A stretch of DNA of 64,000 nucleotides from contig NZ_JBIWER010000002.1 of assembly GCF_044762655.1 (NCBI RefSeq), positions 1 through 64,000 on the forward strand, written 5' to 3'. The stretch comes from Psychrobacillus sp044762655 (lineage in GTDB: Bacteria > Bacillota > Bacilli > Bacillales_A > Planococcaceae). A program made the translations under genes and the position numbers. The notes under the pieces were generated by a model. It was given only the letters and a program-made list of their open reading frames with translations. It made no database searches and was not told the origin of the DNA. This document shows positions 51,578 to 60,260 of the stretch, piece by piece; position 1 is the first letter of the stretch; each line of letters opens with the position of its first letter.

Positions 51578-52501
51578 ATGATGAAATTAGAAAACATGGT
51601 ACGAGGATTAGCTTCCGATACGATCGCCAAGAGACTCATTCAATTCTGGGAACATGACAAGGGAACTTTGGAGCTGTGGCGTGCAAGTTCAAACTTTGTT
51701 TATGCTTTTGAACGTAATCAAGTTCAATATTTTTTGAGATTTAGTTTTGAGCAGGATAACTCTATTGAACAAATAAAAGCTGAATTAGAGTATATGCAAT
51801 ATTTAAACTTAAATGAATTTCCATCTGTAATACCAATTAAATCACTAAGTGGAGAACTTATTGAAACACTAATGTCTCCTGAAGGAACGTATATTGCTGT
51901 TGTCTTTAGTGCAGCTAACGGCATTAATTTGGATTCCGATACAATTACCGAAAAACAGATGGAGGAATGGGGAAAATCTCTAGGCTCACTACATTGTTTG
52001 TCAAAAAATTTCGAGCCTGTATCTGAAAGAAGAAATAGTTGGGTGGACACAGTACATTTCATGGAAAGTGTATTTCAAAAGCATCCAACTGAACTTATTG
52101 CCCTTGAGGAGCTAGGTAGGGTTAACACTTGGCTGCAATCAATACCTACTGGAAATGATGTGTACGGATTGATACATTATGATTTCCAATTAGATAATAT
52201 CTTTTTTGAAGAGAATAAGAATTATAGTTTCAATGTAATCGACTTTGATGATGCAATGTACCATTGGTATGCAATTGATATCGTTACAGCCCTTGATGAT
52301 TTTATTGACGATGATAATCCACATTCAAAACTACTGATTCAGTCTTTTTTGAACGGATATCGTTCGAAAATGGTCCTAGAAAATGATGTAGTGACTCAAT
52401 TTCCGCAATACCAAAGATATTCAAACTTATATAAGTTTGCCAAATTGTTAAGAACTTTGGAGTGCGAAGAAATTAATGATACTCCACCTTGGTTTGACTA
52501 A
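51578..52501 (+). CDS. APH-family phosphotransferase (aminoglycoside/choline-kinase-like)
   Basis: 307 residues. Catalytic loop GLIHYDFQLDNIFF (HxDxxxxN with Asp and Asn) and the metal motif NVIDFDDAMYHWYAIDI match the APH/choline-kinase fold; the N-lobe Lys/Glu region is less clear. It could act on an antibiotic, a homoserine-like metabolite or a sugar. GGGAGG precedes ATG 51578 and may be masked by upstream pairing. Between repeat copies 12 and 13. Confidence 0.85.
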   Translation: MMKLENMVRGLASDTIAKRLIQFWEHDKGTLELWRASSNFVYAFERNQVQYFLRFSFEQDNSIEQIKAELEYMQYLNLNEFPSVIPIKSLSGELIETLMSPEGTYIAVVFSAANGINLDSDTITEKQMEEWGKSLGSLHCLSKNFEPVSERRNSWVDTVHFMESVFQKHPTELIALEELGRVNTWLQSIPTGNDVYGLIHYDFQLDNIFFEENKNYSFNVIDFDDAMYHWYAIDIVTALDDFIDDDNPHSKLLIQSFLNGYRSKMVLENDVVTQFPQYQRYSNLYKFAKLLRTLECEEINDTPPWFD

Positions 52502-52633
52502 AGGTAAAGTTAGTTCGTGTTGCAGATGAATTAAGAAAGACCTTTCAGGAATCACGGTAAAAGAATCATGAAATTACATGAACTGTTTATTGCAGTTCAT
52601 GCTGCAAAGAAGCTTAATAATTTAACGAGCTTT

Positions 52634-52668
52634 GCCCCTTTGACTACCATATCAAAGGGGTTTTTTTA
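52634..52668 (+). terminator. Rho-independent terminator
   Basis: CCCCTTTGA and TCAAAGGGG around CTACCATA, followed by seven T. Ends the phosphotransferase transcript; 52502-52633 before it contains no recognisable gene. Confidence 0.9.
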
Positions 52669-52710
52669 TAGTGCAAGAAAAAGAATATCTAAATTTTCGG
52701 GTGACAATAA

Positions 52711-52746
52711 AGTTGTTCCGCTAACGGGCGTAATAGTTGAATAAGC
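52711..52746 (+). repeat. Interspersed repeat, copy 13 (degenerate)
   Basis: TTGTTCCGCTAACGGGCG then TAATAGTTGAATAAG. Last recognisable copy, about 170 bases before the MFS gene. Confidence 0.65.
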
Positions 52747-52914
52747 GTCTCTGTTCTTAATTAAGTAAAAAAAAGACATCAAAATATAATGAGCTTGGAG
52801 ATGAATTTATTCCTCCGTCAAATGTATGAGAAAGACTCAAGACCAATGACTGAACTAAATAGCTGAATTTTCAATTATAGTGAAATAATAAGAATAAGTT
52901 AAGGGGTGTTTCAA

Positions 52915-54144
52915 ATGAAAGATCTATACAAAGACTCTCGATTTCGTCTCATTATTTCTGCTAATATTGCTTCCTCTATTGGTTCAGGAATAACAATGAT
53001 TGCGATACCATGGATGCTTGTATCAAGTGATAATGGCAATAAGGTATTTGGGTATATAACGATCTGTATGACCATATTAAGCTTTGTCCTTACACCATTT
53101 GTAGGGAATCTAGTAGATAGAGTTTCTCGAAAGAAGTTATTAATTATAAGTGAAATTATATGCTTTGCATTATTGTTTATATTTTCCCTAATAGGTTTTA
53201 TTGGCTTATCCTATGAAATTTGGCATTATACAATTATTTATATGATTGGTAGTTTATATTACACCATTTTTTATCCGACGATGTTTGCTTTAAATCAAGA
53301 GATATTTACGAAGGAACAATATAAATCCTTAAATGGAACGATGGAAGTACAGGGGCAACTTTCGAGTATGATTGCGGGGGCTTTAGCTAGTATTTTATTG
53401 GTAAAATGGGATTTACATTATATTTTGTTACTAAATACGATATCATACGGTGCTGCCATCTATTTTTATTTGAAATTACCGTATGCTAGGTTATCCATTG
53501 AGAAGGCAGAAAAAGTTGTTAAGTCACAAGTAAGTGAAGGACTAAGATATATGTTAGCGCGTCCTTCCGTGTTTATTTTTTTATTATTTTCTTTCATGCC
53601 TTTTATTGGAGTGATGCTAACGAATTATTTGTTTCCCGTCTATCTAGTGGATGTATTTAAAGCGGACGCGAGTATTTATGGGATTGAGGGAATGATTTAT
53701 GCAATAGGAGCAATAATTGCAGGGGTATTCGTACCGACATTATCCAGTAAAATTGGAAATGAAAAGACGATGATCTTCGGAGTATTTGTATATACGATTG
53801 CTATATCATTAATTGTTTTGGTTAATTTACCGGTATATCTATCACTAATGTTATTTTTGGCAATAGGTAATAGCAGTACTAGGGTCGCTAGGAACTCTTT
53901 TTTAATGGACCATATTCCTAACAATATAATAGGAAGAGTCGATAGTTTGTTCCGTACACTAGGCCTTTTAATCAGAATTCTATTACTTGCTATCTTTACT
54001 AAAATGGTTTCCTCTGAACTCATCATTTATTGCTTTTTCGTGTTAAGTGGGATTTTAATGCTTTCCTTGTTTCTCGTAGTTGCATCATGGAGAAAGAGCT
54101 TTCAGGTAAAAAAGAAAGATTGTCCTGTCATAGCAAACACCTAG
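52915..54144 (+). CDS. MFS transporter
   Basis: 409 residues with 12 TM helices. MFS motif A appears as FVGNLVDRVSRKKLLIISE after TM2, and the N-terminus (SRFRLIISANIASSIGSGIT) resembles MefA/YfmO-like drug exporters. AAGGGGTG selects ATG 52915 rather than GTG 52906. Single gene, ending within its own terminator. A drug or metabolite efflux role is likely but the substrate is unknown. Confidence 0.86.
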   Translation: MKDLYKDSRFRLIISANIASSIGSGITMIAIPWMLVSSDNGNKVFGYITICMTILSFVLTPFVGNLVDRVSRKKLLIISEIICFALLFIFSLIGFIGLSYEIWHYTIIYMIGSLYYTIFYPTMFALNQEIFTKEQYKSLNGTMEVQGQLSSMIAGALASILLVKWDLHYILLLNTISYGAAIYFYLKLPYARLSIEKAEKVVKSQVSEGLRYMLARPSVFIFLLFSFMPFIGVMLTNYLFPVYLVDVFKADASIYGIEGMIYAIGAIIAGVFVPTLSSKIGNEKTMIFGVFVYTIAISLIVLVNLPVYLSLMLFLAIGNSSTRVARNSFLMDHIPNNIIGRVDSLFRTLGLLIRILLLAIFTKMVSSELIIYCFFVLSGILMLSLFLVVASWRKSFQVKKKDCPVIANT

Positions 54145-54165
54145 TGAGAAGTATCACTAGGTGTT
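54137..54165 (+). terminator. Rho-independent terminator overlapping the MFS stop
   Basis: ACACCTAGTGA pairs with TCACTAGGTGT, followed by TTTATTTTT. The left arm contains the stop codon. Confidence 0.88.
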
Positions 54166-54251
54166 TTATTTTTAACGAGTATTTGAGAAGAGAACCGGGT
54201 ATAGGATAGCAAAATCTAATCTCTATTCAAGAGATAGAAAGAAGGTCCAGA

Positions 54252-55298
54252 GTGAAACAATTTGCCATAATCATACCAGCTTACAAGCCCGGTGAAACAT
54301 GCAGAAAGCTAATAGATGACATCATTAAGGCAAATTTTCAATCTATCATAGTAATTGACGATGGTAGTGGTAAGGAATTTGAACCAATCTTTCATGCTAT
54401 TTCTTCAATTCCGCAAGTAACCCTTCTTCGTCACGCGGTCAATCAAGGGAAAGGGAGAGCTTTGAAAACAGCTTTTCATTACATACTTAATAATTCTTTG
54501 CCTCATAAAGCTGTCATTACTGTAGATGCAGACGGGCAGCATCTTGTATCGGATATGATGAAAGTTGCTAAACAGATGTCCCGAAAAACGAATGCTGTAG
54601 TACTAGGCAATCGAGACTTCTCGGAAAAAGAGGTACCTTTCCGCAGTTTTTTCGGAAATCGCTGTACTCGTTTACTTTTCCGATTATCAACAGGTACTGT
54701 TCTTACAGATACTCAAACGGGGCTTCGTGGAATTCCTACAAAGCATCTTCCTCAATTACTACGTGTTACAGGGGAGCGTTTTGAATATGAGATGAATATG
54801 TTGGCTGCGCTAAAGCCCGAAAACATACCAATAGAAGAAGTGCCTATTCAAACCGTATATCTGGAAGAAAACAAATCCTCTCATTTTCACCCACTGAGAG
54901 ACTCATTTCATATTTATAAGGTGTTTCTATTCTATGCACTGTCTGGAGCAGCTTCTTTTGCTATAGATATCGGTTTATACGCCTTATTTATAAAGCTTTG
55001 GAGAGAAGATGCACCCGAACTATTTATCGTTATCGCTACTATCACAGCTCGTTTTTTATCGGCCCTATTCAACTATTATGTAAATCGCAATAAAGTTTTC
55101 AAACAGGGCTCCCGAAATTCGTTTATCCGCTATTATTTACTCGCTGCTTTTATCATGTTAATATCTGCCGGCTCCGTCCATTTTCTATATGCAGAATGGC
55201 TTGGAAGAGGAGAAATTGTATTGAAGGTTATAGTAGACGCAATTCTTTTCATTTTTGGTTTTATCATACAACGTGCTTGGGTATTTCGAAAGGAGTAA
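54252..55298 (+). CDS. Glycosyltransferase family 2 fused to a GtrA-like membrane domain
   Basis: 348 residues. GT2 domain (about 1-215): FAIIIPAYKPG, VIDDGSG, AVNQGKGRALKTAF, VDADGQH and TDTQTGLRGI. C-terminal GtrA domain with four TM helices (FYALSGAASFAIDIGLYALF, ALFNYYVNRNKVF, IQRAWVFRK). Such fusions make polyprenyl-phosphate sugars and flip them for cell-wall or teichoic-acid glycosylation. Start GTG 54252 with a weak AAGAAGG; single gene. Confidence 0.9.
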   Translation: MKQFAIIIPAYKPGETCRKLIDDIIKANFQSIIVIDDGSGKEFEPIFHAISSIPQVTLLRHAVNQGKGRALKTAFHYILNNSLPHKAVITVDADGQHLVSDMMKVAKQMSRKTNAVVLGNRDFSEKEVPFRSFFGNRCTRLLFRLSTGTVLTDTQTGLRGIPTKHLPQLLRVTGERFEYEMNMLAALKPENIPIEEVPIQTVYLEENKSSHFHPLRDSFHIYKVFLFYALSGAASFAIDIGLYALFIKLWREDAPELFIVIATITARFLSALFNYYVNRNKVFKQGSRNSFIRYYLLAAFIMLISAGSVHFLYAEWLGRGEIVLKVIVDAILFIFGFIIQRAWVFRKE

Positions 55299-55349
55299 CG
55301 AAGTCCAACTGAATTATTTCTGTGTTAAATAGTGCATTTTTTACTTAGT

Positions 55350-55382
55350 ATCTGTCTAACTTAGGCGCTTACGCTTTTCTTT
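55350..55382. repeat. Remnant of the CTGTCTAGCTCCAGCGCC-type repeat
   Basis: TATCTGTCTAACTTAGGCGC followed by TTACGCTTTTC joins the two ends of the element seen at 33951-34067, lacking the middle. Probably an internal deletion. Confidence 0.5.
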
Positions 55383-55450
55383 TGTGAAACCATTTTCCTT
55401 CTCACCCGTAAATTAACTATGCTTAAAAAAGAGAAAGAGGGTTTGAGAAA

Positions 55451-57109
55451 ATGACCAGCGTATTTATTATTTCTGCAGTTGCAGCGATACTTACCGCATT
55501 ATTAGTAGTCCCGTTGACAGCTAAAAGAAAAGACATGGTAACTTCTATCATTGGTCTGACGATTTTAACTTTTATCGTACTCGCGATTATATATTATGTA
55601 ACGAACCTAGATCGTAATTGGACCGCGTTATGGCCATTGCTAGTTATCGCTACTTTAGCGGGGATGATACTCACTAAAGGCAAGGAACAAAAAGCAAAGG
55701 GTATTCTGTTCCTAGGGAGCTTAGGTTTAGCTATCTTTATGCTAACAGCACCTTTTTGGAATGCAGATGAAAAATATAAAGTGGCGGAAATGCAGCAAGA
55801 GGTTGAGATTGAAGCGTTTGATGAAACGAAGACGCCTGCTAGCGTACCACCAAAATTTGCGCGCAATAAAATGAAAAAAGCTTTTGGGCAAGTACCTAAT
55901 ACGAGCTATTTTGAATTAGGTAACTTACAAATTCAAAAGGTAAAAGAGGAATATGTATATATTGCTCCAGTAGAATTTTCTGGACTGTTCAAATGGTGGA
56001 ATGGAGATGTCACACCAGGTTATTTTACAATGAGTGCAACCGACTCGTCGGATAATCCGAAATTTATAGAAGCAGAAATGAGCTATACTCCGTCTTCTTA
56101 TTTCCATAAAAACTTAGAAAGACATATGCGTATGAAGCATCCGACAAAAATTTTCTATGGGGATCCTCAATTAGAAATTGACGAGGATGGAAAACCTTAT
56201 TACATCCGTTCCTACGGTAGCTTCATTTCTGCGCGAAATGGGTTTGATGTAAAAGGAATTGTAGTGGTAGATCCAGCTACAGGTCAGACAGATTCCTATA
56301 AAATTGGTGATGTACCGGCGTTTATAGATGGGGCAGTATCTCCGGAAACAGTAAGCTTACAAAATAGCTATTTTGGTAAATATGTACATGGATTTATTAA
56401 TAGTCTATTTGGTAAAAAAGATGTGAAGCTTCCATCCGATGAAGGAACCGAGGCAAATGTAAGTCCTATTTTTGCAGAAGATGGGCAAATGTATTACTTT
56501 ACAGACTTTACGAGCCCAAAAGAGGGAGTAGACTCAATGCTTGGTTACTCTTTGACAGATGGTCGAACAGGAGAGGCGACTTACTATACAGGGAATCTAG
56601 AGGAATCTTATATGGATTCCCAAGGGGCACTACAAATTATTGAAAAGAAATTTATCGAGAAAAAGTGGTCTGGTGAAATGCCGGTATTATACAACTTTTA
56701 CGGAGAAGCTAGCTGGTTAACACCCGTATTAGACTCTAATGGATTTCTGCAAAATTACTTTATAGTGTCAGCTGCAAATCCAGAGATCTCGGTCTATGGA
56801 AATACGCCAAACGAAGCTTTAAAACTATATAAAACTGCTATTCAACGTGGAGGAAGCTCTGTAGATGGAAACTCCAATGCCGAAGAGAAATCGGTAGCTG
56901 GTACGGTTGTGCGTGTCTTTAAGGAACGTGTAGGCGACTTTACACAAGTTTCGTTCTTATTAGATAACAAGCAAAGCTATATTGTATCTTCCGAAGTTGC
57001 ACCACTGGCAGTTTATATGCAAGAAGGGGATAAAGTGCAAGTGACATTCCTAAATACAGAAGAACTTTTCTTGCCAGTAAAAGAGGTAATAATTCAAGGA
57101 ATTGAATAG
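55451..57109 (+). CDS. Large membrane-anchored protein of unknown function
   Basis: 552 residues. Four TM helices in the first 105 residues, then an extracytoplasmic region of about 440 residues with regular beta-type motifs (YVYIAPVEFSGLFKWWNGDV, YYIRSYGSFISARNGFDVKG, QMYYFTDFTSPKEGVDSMLG) and a C-terminal OB-like part (AGTVVRVFKERVGDFTQVSF to KVQVTFLNTEELFLPVKEV). No catalytic motif recognised. I have the impression of similar proteins in related bacilli but no known function. Single gene with its own terminator. Confidence 0.75.
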   Translation: MTSVFIISAVAAILTALLVVPLTAKRKDMVTSIIGLTILTFIVLAIIYYVTNLDRNWTALWPLLVIATLAGMILTKGKEQKAKGILFLGSLGLAIFMLTAPFWNADEKYKVAEMQQEVEIEAFDETKTPASVPPKFARNKMKKAFGQVPNTSYFELGNLQIQKVKEEYVYIAPVEFSGLFKWWNGDVTPGYFTMSATDSSDNPKFIEAEMSYTPSSYFHKNLERHMRMKHPTKIFYGDPQLEIDEDGKPYYIRSYGSFISARNGFDVKGIVVVDPATGQTDSYKIGDVPAFIDGAVSPETVSLQNSYFGKYVHGFINSLFGKKDVKLPSDEGTEANVSPIFAEDGQMYYFTDFTSPKEGVDSMLGYSLTDGRTGEATYYTGNLEESYMDSQGALQIIEKKFIEKKWSGEMPVLYNFYGEASWLTPVLDSNGFLQNYFIVSAANPEISVYGNTPNEALKLYKTAIQRGGSSVDGNSNAEEKSVAGTVVRVFKERVGDFTQVSFLLDNKQSYIVSSEVAPLAVYMQEGDKVQVTFLNTEELFLPVKEVIIQGIE

Positions 57110-57118
57110 TAGTTAAAT

Positions 57119-57151
57119 AAAAGCTATCCTAAATCAAATAGGATAGCTTTT
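57119..57151 (+). terminator. Rho-independent terminator
   Basis: AAAAGCTATCCT and AGGATAGCTTTT with a nine-base loop, then TAT. Ends the unknown membrane protein gene. Confidence 0.85.
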
Positions 57152-57181
57152 ATTGGAGTTTAAAACAAATGGAGGGATGAT

Positions 57182-58021
57182 TTGAAGATTCATTATTTGA
57201 CAATAGGTGAAGTAGCGAAGCTAAGCAATATATCTGTTCAAACTTTACGTTACTATGATCAGATAAATTTATTTAAACCTTTCGAGGTTAGTACGAGCAA
57301 TCGATATAGGTACTACCAAAATACACAACTGTACTATTTAGATATTATTAAATCATTGAAATATCTTGGATTATCACTAGAAGAGGTTAAATCAGTATTA
57401 AAATTAAAGCCTGAAGAATTAGTCATATATCTGGAAAATCAAGAAAAAAGAATTGAAGAACAATTTCAAAGACTCAACAAAACAAAGCAGGTATTACAAC
57501 GAAAAAAAGAGCAAATACAATCTTTCGTGCTAGAGCCAAATATGATGACTGTTAGCAGAAAGATCTTAACTGCACAAAAAATAGTAAAGATAAAAACGCA
57601 TAATATGAAAGTTGATGATATCCCAAATAGGGAATTTGGACGTATCAGTAAAGTGTTAGAAGATGAGGGAAGCGTATTCGATACATTATATGGCGGTTCC
57701 TTTCCTCTTCAAAGGTATGAATTCTTAAATGATATAAACTATGATTACTTATTTACATATATTGTGACAAATAAAGATTTTGAAGTGAAATATGAAGATG
57801 TGGAAATTAGTTTGTTACCTGCTGGAGAGTACCTTAGTATTTCTTTTGTTTTAGACGACAACGAATATATTGAATGCTACCAGAAGTTAATCGATTATAT
57901 TGAGGAGCACCAATTAGTCGTAGATTCGATTGTATATGACGTCTGGATGCCGATAAATTATTCAGCTTCCAAGGAAGATGAGTTTTTAGTGGAACTCAAA
58001 ATACCTATTCAAACTACTTGA
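57182..58021 (+). CDS. bmrR: MerR-family multidrug-sensing activator, BmrR-like
   Basis: 279 residues (BmrR has 278). N-terminal MerR domain (LTIGEVAKLSNISVQTLRYY, then DQINLFKPF), a coiled-coil dimer helix and a C-terminal GyrI-like ligand domain with YGGSFPLQRYEF and VVDSIVYDVWMPINY, closely matching BmrR. It binds hydrophobic cations and activates bmr. TTG start behind GGAGGG. Here bmrR precedes bmr, the reverse of the B. subtilis order, and its stop codon overlaps the -35 of the bmr promoter. Confidence 0.9.
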   Translation: MKIHYLTIGEVAKLSNISVQTLRYYDQINLFKPFEVSTSNRYRYYQNTQLYYLDIIKSLKYLGLSLEEVKSVLKLKPEELVIYLENQEKRIEEQFQRLNKTKQVLQRKKEQIQSFVLEPNMMTVSRKILTAQKIVKIKTHNMKVDDIPNREFGRISKVLEDEGSVFDTLYGGSFPLQRYEFLNDINYDYLFTYIVTNKDFEVKYEDVEISLLPAGEYLSISFVLDDNEYIECYQKLIDYIEEHQLVVDSIVYDVWMPINYSASKEDEFLVELKIPIQTT

Positions 58022-58048
58022 CCCTATAGTAACTATAGGGTTTATTTT
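58018..58048 (+). promoter_or_regulatory. MerR-type promoter/operator of bmr
   Basis: -35 TTGACC (58018-58023), a 19-base spacer and -10 TATTTT (58043-58048). Centred in the spacer is a perfect inverted repeat: ACCCTATAGT and ACTATAGGGT separated by one base (58021-58041). A long 19-bp spacer with a central palindrome is the hallmark of MerR-activated promoters. Transcription would begin near 58055. Confidence 0.85.
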
Positions 58049-58085
58049 TATTTATATGCTGAATAGAATTAGAAGGAGTTTAAAG

Positions 58086-59267
58086 ATGGTTTCTCAAAAA
58101 AGTGGTCTAAATAAAGTGATTTATTTAGTATTAGTAAATTTATTTATCGTTTTTTTAGGAATAGGACTAATTATTCCAGTTATGCCTACATTAATGCGGG
58201 AGATGAGCTTAGAAGGCGCTACAATGGGTTATTTAGTTGCCGCATTCGCATTCGCACAGTTGTTAATTTCTCCAATTGCAGGTAAATGGGTGGATTCTTT
58301 TGGCCGTAAAAAAATGATTGTAATTGGTATGTTCATATTTGGAGTCTCAGAAATGCTCTTCGGTCTCGGCCAAGACGTGAAGATATTATATATTTCAAGA
58401 ATATTAGGAGGTATCAGTGGAGCATTCATTATGCCAGCTGTTACGGCATTCGTTGCAGACGTCACTTCTTTAAGAGAACGACCAAAAGCAATGGGGTATG
58501 TTGCTGCAGCAATCAGTGCTGGATTTATTATTGGACCTGGAATTGGTGGCTTTTTGGCAGAACATGGTACAAGAATTCCCTTTTTTGTTGCTGCAGCTCT
58601 AGGATTTTTAGGTGGAGTATTTTCGCTTATTATTTTGAAGGAGCCAGCGAGAGAGAATTTAGAAAGCGAAGGAGAGCAAATTAAACCAGGTTTTCGTAAA
58701 GTATTGGAGCCAATTTATTTAATCCCGATGATCATCATTCTAGTATCTAGCTTTGGTTTAGCAGCTTTTGAAACCGTTTATTCTCTATTTGTAGACCATA
58801 AATACGGATTTACACCAAAAGATATTGCTCTAATCATTACGGTAAGTGGTGTTCTAGGAATCGTCTTCCAAGTCTTAACCTTTGATCGCATTGTAGACAA
58901 AATTGGGGAAATTAGGTTGATTCAAATTTGTATAGGTGTATCAACGATTTTCATCTATGCGATGATTAAGGTCTCAGCTTACTGGTCAATTTTACTTGTT
59001 ACCTTTGTGATTTTCTTGTTGTTCGACTTAATGAGACCCGCGCTGACAACGTATTTGTCTAAAGTAGCAGGAAATGAGCAAGGCTTTGTTGGAGGATTAA
59101 ACTCCACATTTACAAGTATAGGAAATATTATTGGACCTAGTATCGCAGGGATTTTATTTGATGTGCATATTGATTATCCTTATGTATTGGCAATGATTAT
59201 ACTTGCAATTAGCTTTGTAATATCATTATTTTGGAAGAAACAAAAACCGGTTTTTAAAGAACAGTAG
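58086..59267 (+). CDS. bmr: Multidrug efflux MFS transporter, Bmr/NorA-like
   Basis: 393 residues (Bmr has 389), 12 TM helices. Near-identical family signatures: LFIVFLGIGLIIPVMPTLM, motif A GKWVDSFGRKKMIVIGM, motif C GFIIGPGIGGFLAE and DLMRPALTTYLSKVAGNEQG. It exports cationic dyes and fluoroquinolones by proton antiport in its relatives. AAGGAG precedes ATG 58086; an upstream ATG at 58056 would sit at the predicted transcript start. Activated by the BmrR-like protein. Confidence 0.93.
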   Translation: MVSQKSGLNKVIYLVLVNLFIVFLGIGLIIPVMPTLMREMSLEGATMGYLVAAFAFAQLLISPIAGKWVDSFGRKKMIVIGMFIFGVSEMLFGLGQDVKILYISRILGGISGAFIMPAVTAFVADVTSLRERPKAMGYVAAAISAGFIIGPGIGGFLAEHGTRIPFFVAAALGFLGGVFSLIILKEPARENLESEGEQIKPGFRKVLEPIYLIPMIIILVSSFGLAAFETVYSLFVDHKYGFTPKDIALIITVSGVLGIVFQVLTFDRIVDKIGEIRLIQICIGVSTIFIYAMIKVSAYWSILLVTFVIFLLFDLMRPALTTYLSKVAGNEQGFVGGLNSTFTSIGNIIGPSIAGILFDVHIDYPYVLAMIILAISFVISLFWKKQKPVFKEQ

Positions 59268-59335
59268 AATAATTAAAAGCTGTAACTCTTACAATTGTCC
59301 TGCTCATAAATGTAGTCATTTTATCTTTTTGTGAA

Positions 59336-59363
59336 AATCCTATACAATAGACTATATAGGATT
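59336..59363 (+). promoter_or_regulatory. Inverted repeat upstream of the yisP-like gene
   Basis: AATCCTATA pairs perfectly with TATAGGATT around ten bases that include CAATAGAC. It may be an operator or transcript leader hairpin; a CTTGG/CCAAG pair follows at 59374-59392. No T run, so not a terminator. Confidence 0.35.
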
Positions 59364-59421
59364 GAAGTTAAGTCTTGGGGAATCCCGCCAAGGCATAACT
59401 GATTGAAACGGAGGACTAGTC

Positions 59422-60243
59422 GTGCATGATGTAGCAAAGTTACAAAAAGAAGCAATGGACATGCTAAAGAAAACAAGTAGAACTTTTTATATCCCAATCA
59501 CTTTTTTAGAACCAAAACTAAAAAAGGCGGTTGCCTCTGCTTATTTATGCATGCGTGCAATAGATGAGATTGAAGATCATGAATCGCTAAATCCAGAAGA
59601 AAAAAAACATATATTAGTATCCACAAGTAAGTTATTATTAGCAGATTTCGACAAGGAGGAATACGAGAAGTTAGTAGGACCCTATCGTGAAATACTGCCC
59701 CCTGTATCCATGAGACTAGCGGACTGGTTGGAAATTTGTCCGACTGACTTATTGAAAACGGTAAAAACGTATACGAGTGAAATGGCAGAAGGAATGGCAA
59801 AATGGGTAGGTAAGAACTGGCAAGTAAAAACAAGGGAAGATTTAGATGAATATACATATTACGTAGCTGGTTTAGTGGGTGTTATGCTATCGGACTTGTG
59901 GAAATGGAGTGCAGGTATTACGACAGACCGTAATTTAGCTATTGCATATGGTCGTGGCCTGCAAGCAGTTAATATTTTGCGCAACAAAGATGAGGATAGC
60001 GAGCGAGGGGTACAATTCTTCCCAGAAGGATGGACTCGAGCAGAGATGTTTGACTATGCAGAGGAAAACTTAGCTCAAGCAGATGAGTATATTAAGAGTA
60101 TAAACCGCAAAAGTATATTATTATTCTGTAAATTACCTCTCGCACTTGCTCATAAAACACTTAATGCATTGAAGAGTGGTAAAGAAAAAATGACCCGCTC
60201 TGAGGTAGAGCAAACTGTTGAGGAAGTACAAGCAGAGGTTTAA
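59422..60243 (+). CDS. yisP: YisP-like squalene/phytoene-synthase-family protein
   Basis: 273 residues of the trans-isoprenyl head-to-head synthase fold. First Asp-rich motif AIDEIEDH near residue 46; the second region reads NILRNKDEDSERGVQFFP, differing from the RDxxED consensus of true squalene synthases. B. subtilis YisP (about 267 residues) is a farnesyl-diphosphate phosphatase important for membrane microdomains and biofilm. GTG start behind GGAGG. The yqeY gene follows by 17 bases. Confidence 0.85.
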   Translation: MHDVAKLQKEAMDMLKKTSRTFYIPITFLEPKLKKAVASAYLCMRAIDEIEDHESLNPEEKKHILVSTSKLLLADFDKEEYEKLVGPYREILPPVSMRLADWLEICPTDLLKTVKTYTSEMAEGMAKWVGKNWQVKTREDLDEYTYYVAGLVGVMLSDLWKWSAGITTDRNLAIAYGRGLQAVNILRNKDEDSERGVQFFPEGWTRAEMFDYAEENLAQADEYIKSINRKSILLFCKLPLALAHKTLNALKSGKEKMTRSEVEQTVEEVQAEV

Positions 60244-60260
60244 AGGAGAGGGAGAAGCAT

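Noticed and set aside
41378..52746. CRISPR-like or tandem repeat explanation for the 13 interspersed copies
   Set aside because: Copies are hundreds to thousands of bases apart, separated by genes, and palindromic with embedded terminators; no cas genes.
58021..58041. Terminator after the BmrR-like gene
   Set aside because: The perfect palindrome lies exactly between TTGACC and TATTTT with 19-bp spacing, which fits a MerR operator better; the T tract is interrupted.
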